Counted from the stretch's first letter, positions 11,574-24,826 are shown. The stretch is DNA of 64,000 nt from Dolomedes plantarius (GCA_907164885.2 OU015496.1:107412322-107476321), one strand, 5' to 3'. Notes: a model not told the origin generated them from the sequence alone. Numbers and translations: made by a program.

Positions 11574-13594
11574 ACCCAAAGAGGTACGCAACGATAAGTA
11601 ATCCTACGTAAATAACCCGCAATAGTCTCGTTAGAAGAGACTACCTGAAATTTTTTTTATATTTTTTATTTCACGAAACCATTGTCTCGATCTCAGAATG
11701 TTATGTTCATACGTATAAAGCATTTACATTTTCTGTCGTTTATAACTCTTTTGGATGGAGGAAAATATGCCTCTTTCATTGAAACTATTGTTCGGGTCTC
11801 AAAATACTACAGTCATACATTTAATGTATTCACCTTTTCAGCCGTTTATAATTCCTTTGATTTCAGGAAAATGTGTATGTTCAGTCAAATTTGGACCACA
11901 CATTCAAACAGACACCAGGAGGAAACGCTCAATTTAAGTCTTAAGCTAAAGATTAACATTTTTGCAAAAAAAATTTCTGATGAGTAGACACAGTACGATA
12001 AGGCTATTAGTTGAACAGCTTTCGTGCTTAGGTGCTTTTATGGTTTTGTAGTCATCCAGCCTAATACGAGAGTAGACACTTATTCTCATAATTCATCATT
12101 TTCATGTACAAAGTCAGTATAAACATCTTAACTCTCATAACTTAAGTTTATGAATATTTTTTAATAGATGTTTACATTATTTGGTTCAGTAGTAGTACCG
12201 TTATTAGCACATGAGAAATGAGCAAATATTTAATTTAGTGAGTTTTTCAGCCCTCAGGAAATCTATCATTTAAACTTGTAAATGATGCTTGGATGCAACA
12301 ACAACTAGTTTTATATCACTTAGTTCTTACAATAACTAAATTCTTTAAAGTGGTGTTTTGAATTACGAGTTTAATTCGTTCCTTGACGGAGTTCGTAACT
12401 CGAAGTACTCGTATGTCAAATCAATTTTCGCCATTGAAATTAGTTGAAAGGCCATTTAACCGTTCCGCCCTCCCCCCCCCCTCTAAAAAAAGAATAAAAC
12501 ATGCAATTTTTTGTTACATCATTTTAAATACGAAAAATGTATATATAAATAACATATAGTGTATAAAACACAACGCAATAGACTGTACTGCAATGAACTA
12601 ATTTTATTAAGTATAATACATGTCATAGGGACATGACAGTAGTGTCACGGCCAGGGGCAGGAGAATTGAAAATTACAGGACGAAGTAAAATAATTGCTAA
12701 ATGCAAGAAAGAAACATGGCAAATGACGGGCAATAAAAAGAGAAGGGAAGAAAGCCAGCAATATACCGAAACGAAATTTAGAGATTGTGTTTGTAGCAAG
12801 AAATATAAGATAAAAGTTGAAGAGGGTGAGTTGCACGAATAGAAGAAAAGAAGAAAGGGAATACTAAATTTATGATGGCTATAAAACAAGCCACCCCGTT
12901 TGAAGCCGAAGCATGGGAAAAAGTTAAATTTGAGGGAGAATTTTATAAATCCCGCCCTCTATGCGCATTGGTAAAAAGGGGATTGAGAAGAGGCAGCCAC
13001 GGACGAATGGCGATACCATGGTAATAATATGACCAATGGAAATTATAAGAGGCGGAGTCAACATTAATAAGAAAATAATATGAAATAAGAAGGCACAGAT
13101 AACCTAAGAATGAGAGTTAGTCAGACTTAGTCAGAAGTTTTTGAGATATAGAAGTGGTGTCAAGGCACATATACCTATGAGGAGGGTGAGTTAGAAGTTT
13201 GGAGATAGAAGTTGTCGAGCGCCCAGTGTCCCGTGCCGAGGGTCTGCAAGGAGTGACAGAGTCAGAGAACCGATGATGACAGTGCCCAAGTGTCCCGTGT
13301 AGAGTGTCTGCCATGATTGATGGAGCCTTATACCAGACAAGAAAGTGCCCTAGTTCCGTGCGATGATAAATACAACGAAGTTCGTCATTACGAGTGCCAG
13401 CTGCCCATAGTGATTCAACAGTCATCTTCCGAGGTACCGACTTTGCGTTTCCTTTTTATATTACTATCATTGCTTCTCAGTGTGTAGCCTTAATAATTAA
13501 TATAGAGCGCGATGAGTATATTGTTTGAATATAAGATGTTAAGGAAATGACCGATAATTCGTAAAAACAATTTAATTAATATGAGGTTATGCTT

Positions 13595-13925
13595 ATATAT
13601 GTATGAATTAATTTAGTAGTAATGAAGTTGAGAGTAATATGTGTAGATGAAGTACGAAAGATCGTCATAATAATTGAATGAATTAAATACATGCGTCGTT
13701 GTAATGAAGTTGAGAGTAATGTGTGTAGATGAAGTACGAAATATTGTAATAATCATTGAATGAATTAAATATAGGTGTTGTGGTGAATTAATTTAGTAGG
13801 AATGAAGTTGAGAGTAATATGTGTAGATGAATTACGAAATATTGTCATAATAATTGAATGAGTTAAATATATGTGTCGTAGAGAATTAATTTAGTAGTAA
13901 AGAAGTTGTGAATAATGTGTAAATG
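13595..13925 (+). repeat. Tandem repeat, about 90 bp units
   Basis: The phrases AATGAAGTTGAGAGTAATRT and AATGAATTAAATA recur about every 90 bp, at least three times with small indels. A single degenerate unit is present at about 7905-8000 in unit A. Confidence 0.8.
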
Positions 13926-14465
13926 CCGGAGGAAATATTTAGTAACTTGTAGCGTATTATTTATGTGTTTTAATAATCAATAAATTAATTTGTCAGTATA
14001 AACCACAGATGTTTCCATTATTTGGGAATCACAAACAATCAATGTACTAACCACAATCATTAAGCAATAAAATCATAATCATTAATATAATTAATATCTA
14101 ATAAACCCCAACATACAATCTTATTTTCTCACTGCCACAATACACAACATTTACTGTGGAGATCAGACCACTTGAAGATGCTGACGGAGGTGGAAGAGGA
14201 AGGATGAAATGCGTAATTCAATCTTATTTGCTGATTTTTGCCCTTTTAGTCACGCTTTCCTCACTTTCCTCTGCAGGTGTTTTAGTAAAAAAAAATTGTC
14301 CAGTAAGGTTTGTTTCATCCCCCTCCTCCTTTCAGAATGTTTTGAAATGAGAGGTTGGACGCTGCTCGATATCGGTAGCAAGATGACCCGTATGATAAAT
14401 GTTGAGAGTTAATCTCTCGGTTTAAGACTGGAAAGTAGTGTTAGAATAATATGTATATAATTGTA

Positions 14466-15250
14466 CTAGCTGAAAACCCGCACTTCGCTACGGAGTACAT
14501 TCAAATTAAATACAACGGTCAATGTATGCAATTAATGCCAAAAAATTAATATATATACATTTATAATAAATACGACGATCAATGTATACAATTGATATAA
14601 AAAATATATATATATTTATAAAAAAATCGTAAGGGATATTTTTATAGACAAAATAATGTAGAAGAAAATATTCAAATTAAATGTAATAGGGCATACTAAA
14701 GAATATAGTACAGTTAATATAGTACAGTTTGCGGAACATAATATCTTTTATTGTATTTAAATATTTTTTTGGATTATGTCCAATCGTCGGCCGCATTAGC
14801 AAGAAAAATTTTTTTTTTGTCTATTTAGTTGTTATGCAAATGACGATAAATTTATTTAAAGCACCAGAAAAGGAAATCAGGTGGTCAGCATTGAATAAAT
14901 TAAATTCTAAAAATTAATCTTTGACAATTCACCAAAACTCAGACAATGGAGGTAAAGATTCGAAAAAGATCTGATTTTAAAGGAATTTGAATGATCTTTC
15001 TCGTGATATAAATTTTATAACCCTGGAATTATTATTTTAAATGCAAACTTAAAAAAGTTACTAAAACAGCTTAAAAATTTAACTTAAAAAAATCTAAGAA
15101 GAAATTTTCAAAAATCTTTCTTAGTGCACCCCTACACTATAAGAAGAATCGCCTTGCAAAATTGCAGCCCTTTAAGTTCAGCGGTTTGGTCTGTGCGTTG
15201 TATGTCAGTCATTGAGTCAGTCAGTTACGGAACTGTTTTATATATATAGA
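14466..15250 (-). mobile_element. Non-autonomous Helitron, family 1, copy 1
   Basis: On the minus strand it starts with TC (TCTATATATATAAAACAG) and ends with TTTTCAGCTAG, immediately followed by T. The subterminal sequence near the 3' end (GTAGCGAAGTGCGGG) is conserved in five copies here. It has no inverted terminal repeats and no target-site duplication, and it inserted between A and T. These are defining Helitron features. No Rep/helicase coding. Confidence 0.8.
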
Positions 15251-15534
15251 TTGTATAATAATTGTACATAAAGGTTGTAAATATTATATGTTTCTCGTTT
15301 GCTCATTTTACGAGAACGTTGCATGGTGTTCGTTCCGCGAACTATCGGTGGAGTATCTGAAGCTGGCTCGTAACCCAAATTTTAGCTCGCAACCCAAGGC
15401 AAAAAAGTGTCCAAGAGACTGCTCGTATCTCAAAAACTTGTAAGTCGGGACACTCGTAACTTGAGGTACCACTGTATGTATTAAACATAGAAATTTTGTT
15501 TAAAGCACATAGTGCATGTTACAGTCTTAGATAC

Positions 15535-15705
15535 AGACGTGCATTAGATTAATTATTAGGCTTCGAACTAGAATCTGCGGGTTTGAATTCCGCGCTACGT
15601 ACTATGAACGTTTGTGACCATCCTAAATCGGCTATAAACTATAGGTACCAGTCTACTTAGCCCTCATGTTGCAAGATGACCGAAGCATCCTCATCCAACA
15701 AACCG
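15535..15705 (+). repeat. tRNA-derived SINE, family A (copy in unit B)
   Basis: Position-matched to the copy at 5745-5935. Box B is GCGGGTTTGAATTCC. Its presence in both units shows insertion before the duplication. Confidence 0.7.
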
Positions 15706-16120
15706 TTTTAATAGATACAAATTCACATTTTGTGTAATTTAAAAGTGTTTAAAAATAACACACCAAGCAGCCGAAACATAAATATAATTACCTAATGGAA
15801 TATTCGTATTACTGAAATGAATAGCCTTCAATCCAAAAACATAGATCGTATTCTTCAGAAAGTTTCTTCTAAAATCTGGCTTCTCGCAGTAGTTCCTGCA
15901 AAGTATACTGCAGAGTGGGGCATCACGAACCTGTTTCTTTAAAAGCGGTGACTGACTTGTGACAAAACGTACTGTGTGAATTCCCATAATAAAAAACTAG
16001 CATCTGCTCAGAGCAGCACCATTAGGCAAAGCGTTAACGCGGATTGGTGTTTCAGAAATACTTGTATCTACAGGGAGTTAGGAATCCCTTCTATTCGAAA
16101 TTATCTCAAAAATCAAGCTA

Positions 16121-16712
16121 TCTATATATTTAAGTTGCTAAGCCGACTTTTTGGGCAGTCCGTGAGAGAAAACTACTGAATCAATTTACTTCATTTTGGT
16201 CTTAAACGAAAGATTGTAATCTGTAGATTTGTCAAATTTAGCTTTTGTAACTGCAATTTTTATTAATGAGCTATAATTTACAATTAAAATTTGATTTCTG
16301 CGTATGCTCAGTGGCATGTTTCAATCTGGCTTTAGAAACTCACTCTTTCTGCGCATGTTCAGTGACATGTTTCAATGCCGAGGAGCCTCTCTAGATCTTT
16401 ATCTCTCTAGCCATTTTTATTTTTATGATAATTATGTTTGTGAAATATAAGATAAAACCCGATGGAAATTGTTTATTTCGCGCTGTTTAATTAGCGATAA
16501 TTTACAATTTAAAAATTTGCTTTCTGCGCATGCTCAGTGACAGTTTTAAATCTGGCTTTAGATACTCACTAAGCACGAGGCCGCTTAAACATTAATTTGT
16601 TTCTGAGCATTATTATGATTTTCAACATTTGGCAATGATATGTTGAGTATAATTTGTGTATTAGTACATTTATTTACTATCTAGCCGTCATGTTTTGACG
16701 GGTACCAACTAG
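16121..16712 (+). mobile_element. Non-autonomous Helitron, family 2, complete copy
   Basis: Starts TCTATATATTTAAG after an A. Ends with the hairpin CCGTCATGTTTTGACGG, ten further bases, then CTAG followed by T. The stem is perfect over CCGTCA/TGACGG, the textbook Helitron 3' terminus. The interior repeats the phrase TCTGCGCATGCTCAGTGACA two to three times. Non-coding. Confidence 0.85.
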
Positions 16713-17925
16713 TTAAATTTTATAACTCAATTGACAGTGAACTTTTAAAAAATCTAGCAGACCCCACTAACAGGAAAAGTCTCGTGCCATCCTGAGTCTT
16801 TCGTCTTGAAATTCTTTGTTTGTCCTCGTCATTTAAATATAATATAAAAAAATATATAAATAAATACTTGGCTTTGCCAAAGCAAAAAACATTTAAATAT
16901 TTTATAAAATAACATAAAAATCTATTTACTATTCTTAAACTTCCTTCTAGCACTTATATTTTTGTCTCTGAGTAAATCCTTTTGGATTTGCTCAATTTCC
17001 TAGTATTAGAACTCACAGATTCTGAACCTTATCTCTCTATCCAATCCCTTTTCTTCCAACTCTCCCTACTTGCCAATTGAAAACCAGCTTACATACAGCC
17101 ATTGACTCCACCCCCATCAGTGAAACATCACGAAGATCCTGGAGACATCCAATGAGAACTCTTCTCTTCACCCTCCAATCTTCTGACCAAAAGACTTCTG
17201 ACCAAAAGACTCCTCCGGTACAGAATGATCATTACATTGCAAGTCAGTGGAAGTTGAACTGAACTTTCTGAAGTGGATCCGCCTTTGAGATGAGCAATCA
17301 AAATGGACATTTGCGAAGAAATATGGGTGCACTTGTAGTATAATGCTTGTCACGAGCGTTACATTACAAAGTTATTTTACAAGTCAATTGCCGTCTTATC
17401 TCAAGCAACATATTATCGATTGGATTCATGACAGGTAAAAATGACTTACTAATAGACGTAACTTTTGTCCATATTATGTGAACTGAGACTGAGATAATTC
17501 TTGTCGTGAATTATGAAACACTATCTTGCTGATTTGCATGTCATGCCAGTTATTATTTTTCTACTTGAAAAACATCACGGAAGGGCCTGAGCTGTCAGAA
17601 TTTTGTCTCTAAAAGTATTTTAAATCTCCTCCTTTATCTATAATTCTTTTCATTCATTTCTGAATCTTAACGAATACTGATCGACCAGCTTCAGTAAACA
17701 GATTTCATATGCACGTTCGACAATCATGGCGCTCTGTATGTCGATATATGGCAGTCATGATGTTTTTCAGGAAACCTGCCTGTATCAATAACATCTGCTA
17801 TAAACATATAAAAAAATTCTGATAGGATTAATTAAGAAACAGGAGCTCTCTTCAAGTAAAGCTTAAAAAGTTTCGGAGAGAACGCTGACTGTTAATTAAT
17901 TATTAATAAGTACTGACAAAATAAA

Positions 17926-17997
17926 ATGAAATTAATTCTTTCAATTTTCCTTGCAAACACTTCCGTAATGAATGCTTTACCAAGAGGGATTCATTAA
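17926..17997 (+). CDS. Short frame with signal-peptide character (unit B)
   Basis: Twenty-three codons, the unit B counterpart of 9057-9128. The hydrophobic core LILSIFL is unchanged, then ANTSVMNA, LPRGIH and TAA. Start, stop and length are kept although six residues differ. The leader DNA before the ATG is nearly identical in the two units, but the TATA box is lost here. Whether it is expressed, spliced to a downstream exon, or is only a shared piece of non-coding DNA cannot be told from sequence alone. Confidence 0.25.
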   Translation: MKLILSIFLANTSVMNALPRGIH

Positions 17998-18890
17998 AAT
18001 ATGAGAAAAATATTAAAACAGACGAATAATATATAAATACAAACATATAATGAAAGAGTTTATTACGCAATAGCATAATTAAGTATGCCCTTAAAGGGAA
18101 AAACATGTAGTGAAATATATCCGCCAAACTGTCTCCAAAACGTTACACAAGAATTCCACGCATATCTTTCTACAGTATTATTTCTTAAATTTCTCGGTAC
18201 TATATTCATTAAATCAGAAATGTTATTGAGCATTTTTCCTTTGCAGTTCAAATTTATCGCTATAAATTGCAGTAAATGTAAATTTTAAACTGTATCTCTC
18301 ATACTTCCATGTTTTACTTTTCAAAATTTCCAGTATAACTTTCAACATTTGATAGAACTCATTTATCATTTTCATCTTAACTTCATGAACGCTCTTACTT
18401 TATTGATTTTTAAAAGGTAATGTATATTTATGCAAACGAAAGGGATTCACCCGGGATTTAAATTTTGACGTCCCTAAATTTTATTCTGAATAAATTTTTC
18501 GCAGTAAATTAAACTCTCATGCAGGCGGTCATGAACAGGCAACTACATTCATTCATTCTGAAACAGAATGAATGCTCTGAATGGTGACGTATCAACTTGA
18601 TTTCGTCATGCATCTCTCTGGTTCACAGGCACTGGTTAATTTCCGGATTAGATATCCGAGAAAAAAAATTTGCGTATCAAAATTTTCCAAGATTAAAGTA
18701 AATTCCCTCAAATTTAATTTCATAAATTATTTTTATTATTTAATTTTTTAACTATCTAGAAAGGCATTACCTAATTTTTAGTTGCTAACCAGTTTCGACT
18801 TTGCTTATGTTCACTTTCCAGAGGCATAATTAGGTAATGTCTCTCGGCACTTTCTACTATCAACTAGCAGGCAAATATCAACTAAACTAC

Positions 18891-21101
18891 TTTCGAGATG
18901 AAGGAGTGTTTGTCGTGGCGAGACAGCGAAGATATTCCACGGCTCGAAGAAACCGTCTTACTAACCACTACTCAGGAAGCTTTCAATATCTGTGCAGTTC
19001 GGTCACGATTCAGGATTGAATTAAGACAGTTGTTTGTTCAATGTATAAAAATCAGATGTTGGTATGGAGGTTTGGCAAGTGGTGGTTTTTCTATTTTAAA
19101 AATGATATTTTGTCTCAGTATTTTTAGTTCTATGCTTTAAGTAAAGCGCAGGATATCTTCTGCCTATTACTCCAAAGTTTAAATTTGCATCACAGGACTC
19201 TTGAAAGTCTCCAAAGGTTAGTCAGGCGAAGACGTGGATTCCTTTAAAAACGCAGGTTTACAGTTTGAGTTATCCTACAATATATTAAGGTTGTAAGCTT
19301 CCTTTAGGACGGTGAGCTGTATTTGCGAAATGAGAGTTTAGAGTGTAAATTCAGTAATTTTTAGTTTTTCCTCATTAAACTGTTAATTTCTGGTATAATA
19401 TTCTAAATGAAAAGCTTAATACATCCAACTGAAAATTTAGTCTATAGCCAGTCTTGGGCAATAGTCAATTTTCAGGCTACAGCATATTAGCTGTGGGCGT
19501 CGCTATGACGATTCACTATTGTCATCAGTATGTTTAATTCTTTAGCACTGACTGTCACATCTAGTACTGTGGGATCTCCAGCAGGACTCTATTCGTAAGT
19601 CTTAAAGTAGTAATTCCTGATACTTTCTAAAGTCGATTTTAAGGAACTGTCACAATTTTATTGTTCATCACAGGTTTCTAGCAGGTAAGAAGTTGCATGC
19701 AGCATATTTTATACAGTACTTTGGGTGGGTCTAATAAAAGAGATTAAATTTAAAAATTAAAACTGATTTTTTCATGTTAATAAATGCATGGATTTTCTTA
19801 AGATTCGATTTCTTTGCAAGACACGCGTAACCATTTTGGTTAATCTAAGATCCTAGGACCCTGCTTATTATTTGTGCACTGCAAAACAAAAAAGTTACAA
19901 AAAAACTACATATTGTCTGAAAGAATATCAACTTAATGGTTTATATTTTTAACAGTCTTAAACAAAAGACTTTAACAAACTTTTTCTCGGTGAAAAATTG
20001 AAAATCTGCCTAAGTTGTATTTCTGTTTTAATTTAACTTTATTTAGTAGTAAAAGAAATTCTTTTCACACTAAATATTAGAACATTTTTTATGGCACGGT
20101 TAATTTAGGATAATCCATATTTACCTGCTCTGTGTGGATTTAATTGATTCAGATAATAGGGAATTCAGTGAATTTGACTGCATCAACTTTCAATAAAATA
20201 ACATTTAAAGGAATAGATTGATAGATCCAGCAACACTCCATAGAGACGTAAAATTGGTTTGAAGCTTATTCAAGAAAACATTCCGTATAGTTTGAGAAAT
20301 TTACTTGGAATTTTTGGCTTTTAATGACAGAAAGAGTAACAAAATACTGAAAAGACTAACTGGATTAAATTTATACTAAATCTAATAAGTATATATAAAA
20401 ATAATCCTTTTAGACTTTCCACATTATAAAGGATTATAGAAAACTAAAACATTCATTTCAGTTTAAGAAATCCTATCTTTCGTACTAAAAAATTTTTAAT
20501 AAATTTATATGCATATCGTTTTCTTAGCATTTTAAAAACCGATCTTTGAGCACAGGATATAAAATATTTATAGACCATAATAAAGGTACTCTGAATAAAT
20601 TATGTTCTTTCACGTTGTTTCTAAACATGTCATACTGAATTTACATTTTTGCTTTTGTTTCTGAAACATTCGGTATGATTTTCCAATTCCCGGGCTTATT
20701 CTAATTCAGATTGCAAGTCTACAATATTTTGTCACAAATTAAGCAAAATTTATTTTTTAAAATACAAAGGTTTCGAAATGATAAAAAAATAATTTTGTTG
20801 TATCTAGATTATAAGTTGTCATTTTATGTTTGTTTCATTCAAATAAAATTTGTCTACGAGCATGGTTATTTTACTTATATTGTAAGTTGATTTTGGAAGC
20901 ATCTGAGAAAATTTAGTAAAATATGAAAATACATTAATGTAAGCCCACAATTCATGCGGATTACGTTCTTTAATGTGGAAAGTGAGGTACTCCAAAATAT
21001 TATACAGTAGTTAATTTTTAAGGTTTTTTTGTGGTTTTAATTTTACAGATGACTTCCATAGAAATTGATTGCTCAATTTTTGTAGAAATATGTTAATTAT
21101 A
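18891..21101. other. Non-coding stretch, no recognised gene
   Basis: Mostly AT-rich. A frame at 18898-19140 (80 residues, beginning MKECLSWRDSEDI) has slightly better composition, but no family is recognised, and the counterpart in unit A was displaced by a SINE. The rest shows nothing. Confidence 0.5.
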
Positions 21102-22311
21102 ACAACCTTTGTCCAGAAAGTTCAGTGAATGACGTCATACTGCTCACGGTCGTAAGAGTTTGCAACCGGCGCATACCGTGCCGGGCAGCCGAAGACTGGT
21201 CTGAACCAGTTCCTAAGCGGAGGCGCTGCGAGTTAGCTTATTGTGTGGAAACAGATCACTGTAGAGTGAAGGTGTTGTGCGCTCGGTAGAAATTAAAAAT
21301 GAATCAGCGAATGAATATACGGTTCTGATTCAAACTTGGAAAATCAGCGAAAGAGACTCATGAAATGCTGCTAAAAGTTTACGAAGAACGTGCTGTCACC
21401 TTCAAGTGCGTGTATGTGCGGTTTAAACGCTTCCGAGAAGGGCGGGACGCCATTGAAGACTCCCCCCGAAGTGGTTGGCCTGCAACTGCACGCACCCCAG
21501 ACAACGTACAGAAAGTGAAGGAATCGTTGGCCAAGGATCATCGTGCGACAGGGTGAATGATGGTGAAGGAAGTGGGAATTGGTCGAGAGATGGCCCACCT
21601 CATACTGATCCTTTATTTGGGTAAACACAAGCTTTGCTCCCGACTTGTGCCCCACACTTTGACTCCGAAACAAATGCAAATTCGGCTTGACGCCTGTGGA
21701 GACTTCATCGATATGGCGGATCGAAACCCAAATGTCCTGAAAACCACTGTCACGGGTGACGAGACCTGGTGTCAGAAATATAACCCCGACGGCAAGCGTC
21801 AGGGTATGGAGTGGCGGGGTACAGGGTCGCCGAAAAGCAAGGAGGTGCGAAGTGAGAAATCCCGCATCAAGACAATGCTCGTGGTGTTCTTCGACACTGT
21901 GGGTCTCATCCATAAAGAATTCCTCTCTGAGGACACCATGTTAAATGTCGCTAAGTACGGGGATATACTGAAACGTCTGCTGCAACAGATCAATCGGGTA
22001 AGCCCCCAGTACGCCAAGCAAGGCAACTGGACCCTGCTTCACAACAATGGAAATCAAAAATACAAATTTAAATCAGCCCTGAAAGGTCACAGGTTATCGG
22101 ACATTTTGGACATCCAACGTAATGCTACGACACAGCTGAAAGCCATCCATAAAGACGACAACGCAGGGAGTTTCCAAGACTTGAACAGCCGTCCTACATG
22201 TGCATTACCGCCTACGGGGATTACTTCGAAGGACAGTAACAGCTGTTTCATGTGAAACAAAAATCCATTGTGACTATAGACACATTCACCGAACTTTCTG
22301 GACAAAAGTTG
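21102..22311 (+). mobile_element. Near full-length mariner element
   Basis: Inverted ends of about 28 bp (ACAACTTTTGTCCAGAAAG-type, sharing TTTGTCCAGAAAGTTC) with TA at both sides (21100-21101 and 22312-22313). At about 1.2 kb it is close to the standard mariner length. It carries one degenerate transposase. Confidence 0.92.
21299..22255 (+). pseudogene. mariner transposase, decayed
   Basis: Cut-and-paste DD34D-type transposase reading from the ATG at 21299. N-terminal helix-turn-helix remnants: FKLGKSAKETHEMLLKVY, then RFREGRDAIEDSPRSGWP. First catalytic block TGDETW with its Asp, then the KRQGMEWRGTGSPKSKEVRS region. The second block LLHNNGN stands where LHHDNAP is expected, so the catalytic Asp is Asn. 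Two in-frame TGA stops (21326-21328 and 21554-21556) interrupt the frame; the second fits a CGA-to-TGA change. The C-terminal third with the PYSPDLAP motif is unrecognisable. Not functional. Confidence 0.92.
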
Positions 22312-22359
22312 TAGTTACAAGCCAACCACCCAACACAAACACACACACATATATGTATA

Positions 22360-23658
22360 CAGGTGGTTATCAAAATGATGGAAACACCTATCTATATCAG
22401 TGGTGTTTATGGATGTGCTTCGTATTCCTTAATAATCAAGTCTGGCCACCAGCATTTTTTATGTAATATAGTGTATGTATTATTCTACTGTTAGGTAGCA
22501 GTAATGAAGCTAAGGGCATCGGGCTTTTGGGGGGAACAGCATAAAATGTAAAACTTTGCAGACCTTGCGAAAAGGAGAAATTCTTTGAGCGCGTTTAAAT
22601 TGGAGTATCTGTTACTGCAACCCCCAGGATAATTGGTGTTTTTTGACCTATGGTATCGAAAGTCATGATACCATACAGAGTGCAAGCAAAAACATCCTTT
22701 GTAGAACAGAATAGTAGATAAAAGGGAGACCTGAGTGAAAGAGACGGAAGGTGTATTGAAGTGGATTGCGACATAAAGAAAGAAAATAACTGCAACTAAA
22801 ATGACCGAAGAGCTCAATCTGCAACTGCATGTTCCGGTATCAACCATCAGAGGTAGAAGGGAACTTCACAAACAACACTTTACGGAAAAGTAGCTATTCC
22901 CAAACCACTAGCAATAGATGCCAATACAAAATATCGTCCCCAATGTTGCCACGAGCGCAAATCCTGGTGGGGCAATATGTCGAAAAACAACATTTGGTCC
23001 AACGAATCATTTCTGACATTTTTCCTCGCAACAGAACGTGCGTATGTCTGGAGAACACCTACACAAGCGTATGATTCTGGCTGTGTCATCTCAACTGTGA
23101 ATCAGGGAGATAGATCTATCAGGGTTTGGGCATCTCATGGTTTGGGCATCTCATGGCATCTCATGGTTTTCTTGAGGACCTATTGTAACCCTAAAAGGGA
23201 GAATGAATGGTAAGGACTATGTCGAATTTTAGCTTACTAGTCCATCCTGTGGTGCAAACATTATTTCGTGCAGGAGATGGTGTTCTCAAGGATGATAATC
23301 CCCCTATACATGCAGCTAAATCTATCAAATATTGGTTTGAAGAGCATGAAAAAGAAGTCAAATATCTTATCATGCCCTGTACAATCTCCGCCCCCCCCCC
23401 GACTATATATCATCCAACCACTGTGATCTGTGTCAGCGGATAGAGTTAGGTATTGATATCCACCACAGAATCTCTACAGGAACTTTTATAGTTTTTCCCT
23501 GAAGAATGGTATAATATATTCTTAACCACTATTCAATACCTTTATAATCCAATTCCAAGGTGAATCAGGTGGTATTACATGAAAAGGTGATTCTGCGCCG
23601 TATTAATAAAGATTTTCATGCTGTTTCTTGGTGGTTCCATTATTTTGATAACCACCTG
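22360..23658 (+). mobile_element. Tc1-like transposon, decayed
   Basis: Inverted ends of about 30 bp: CAGGTGGTTATCAAAATGAT on the left and CAGGTGGTTATCAAAATAAT on the reverse complement of the right. TA flanks the left (22358-22359); the right TA has become TG. Length 1.3 kb, standard for Tc1. Confidence 0.92.
22829..23560 (+). pseudogene. Tc1-like transposase, frameshifted
   Basis: Three frames together cover the catalytic half. One gives IWSNESF, then RAYVWRTPTQAYDSGC, the first catalytic block with Asn for Asp (WSDE is usual). The next gives HPVVQTLFRAGDGVLKDDN with PPIHAAKSIKYWFEEHE, the second Asp block (QDDNAPIH). The PQSPDLNP block with the last acidic residue is not readable; a C-run and AT-rich DNA follow. 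The N-terminal DNA-binding part at about 22530-22830 is only faintly visible. Not functional. Confidence 0.85.
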
Positions 23659-23670
23659 TGTGTGTATGTA

Positions 23671-23717
23671 TATAAATAAATAAATAAATAAATATATATA
23701 TATATATATATATATAA
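23671..23717. repeat. (AAAT)n/(TA)n microsatellite
   Basis: AAATAAAT repeats passing into TA repeats, just outside the right end of the Tc1 element. Confidence 0.95.
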
Positions 23718-23759
23718 TATTCATGGCACAACAGTTCGAATTGCTTTTCAGCACTATGG

Positions 23760-24012
23760 ACCAAGGCCTGCGGTGCCTATTTCCGCTTTCATGAAAATGG
23801 GCTTGTGGTGCCATACAGCGTATGTCTCGGTCAGGTGGTCAACCGGGCGCAGGACCCCTAGAGTTAGTTCCCAAGCACGCTTGGTCCTCATTTTATCAAC
23901 AAACTTAAGGGATAAAAGGCATAAGTCGACCTTGTCCAGTCGCAGGGTCGGTACCCTGAACCTGTGGTGTGGCAGCTTGTCGCTTTTAACCACTACGCCA
24001 CCGGGCGCTTGT
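23760..24012 (-). repeat. tRNA-derived SINE, third family
   Basis: On the minus strand the head reads CGCCCGGTGGCGTAGTGGTT (box A) followed by a GGTTCAGGGTACCGACCC-like box B. The element sits beside a (TA)n tract (24019-24084), as SINEs often do at their simple-repeat tail. Confidence 0.65.
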
Positions 24013-24017
24013 ATATT

Positions 24018-24018
<1 letters not shown>

Positions 24019-24084
<66 letters not shown>
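24019..24084. repeat. (TA)n microsatellite
   Basis: About 66 bases of TA repeat next to the SINE head end. Confidence 0.98.
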
Positions 24085-24088
<4 letters not shown>

Positions 24089-24705
24089 AGTTGAAATTTA
24101 GCATATCTAGTAAATATTTTGTTCTTCTAAATCAATATTCTATGAAATACGTATACATATCACGTCGGGAATTTTTAAGATATGAAACTACACTTTTACA
24201 CTCTCATAGAAGTCCTCAAAATTTCCTCGAGCGATCCTCCTCAGTACGTATCAAGTGGGTAATTAATATTTTGCAGTCCTATCACTGAACCAATGTATTT
24301 TTCAGATCCCATACTATCGTGGAAAGACTGTTCTGATGTCCCAATTTCTCGTTCTCATTTTAGATTTCTGGATACACGCCAATGAACTGAAAGGTCCTAT
24401 GCATTCAGTTTCATTCCTTCGAGTATGACTACTTGTAGTTGAACACTTTCCACTGCATGTAACTTCAATATGACACGGTCGTTACGTTCTTAGAAAATGC
24501 CGTGTTACGCGAACTCATGGAATACAGAACAAACATATTGTAAAATAGTTTTGTTGACTAAGAGAAATGCTTCTTAAAGCAATAAGTAGCTGATCAGATG
24601 TATTATGTATTATTAATTTTACGTAATGTTTCATTCTTCATTACTGCTAAACAACATTAAACGAGGGTGTATACTTTCAGGCAATATATGCTCATTAGGG
24701 TGGAA

Positions 24706-24826
24706 CGAAAAAAAACTTCTTTTTGAATTTCAATATGCTCTAGTTTTCAAAAGTTGCCTTTTAACAAAATAAAGACGGAAATTAAATATTAGCGTAATTG
24801 GTGCCTGTTTTCAGTTAGCGCAAGAA
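24706..24826 (+). repeat. Interspersed repeat starting GGGTGGAACGAAAA, copy 1
   Basis: Almost identical to 29406-29525 over about 120 bp. A third, more diverged piece is at 25028-25105. The unit reads GGAACGAAAA, then GAATTTCAATATGCTCTAG, then AAATTAAATATTAGCGTAAT. No coding; family unknown. Confidence 0.85.

Larger units (their letters stand above)
12350..15474. mobile_element. Tigger/pogo-like element, filled with other repeats
   Basis: The right end, read on the minus strand, starts CAGTGGTACCTCAAGTTACG and is followed by TA. The left end is a diverged GTGGTGTTTTGAATTACGAG. Both continue with repeated ACGAG/CTCGTA phrases typical of pogo/Tigger subterminal DNA. The matching site in unit A (about 5485-5690) lacks it. 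Inside are a purine-rich block, 90-bp tandem repeats, the tail shared with 8035-8250, and a Helitron. No transposase frame survives. Confidence 0.7.

Noticed and set aside
21371..21913. 180-residue minus-strand frame
   Set aside because: It is the antisense shadow of the mariner transposase.
23773..24090. 105-residue plus-strand frame
   Set aside because: It covers a minus-strand SINE and runs into TA repeats.
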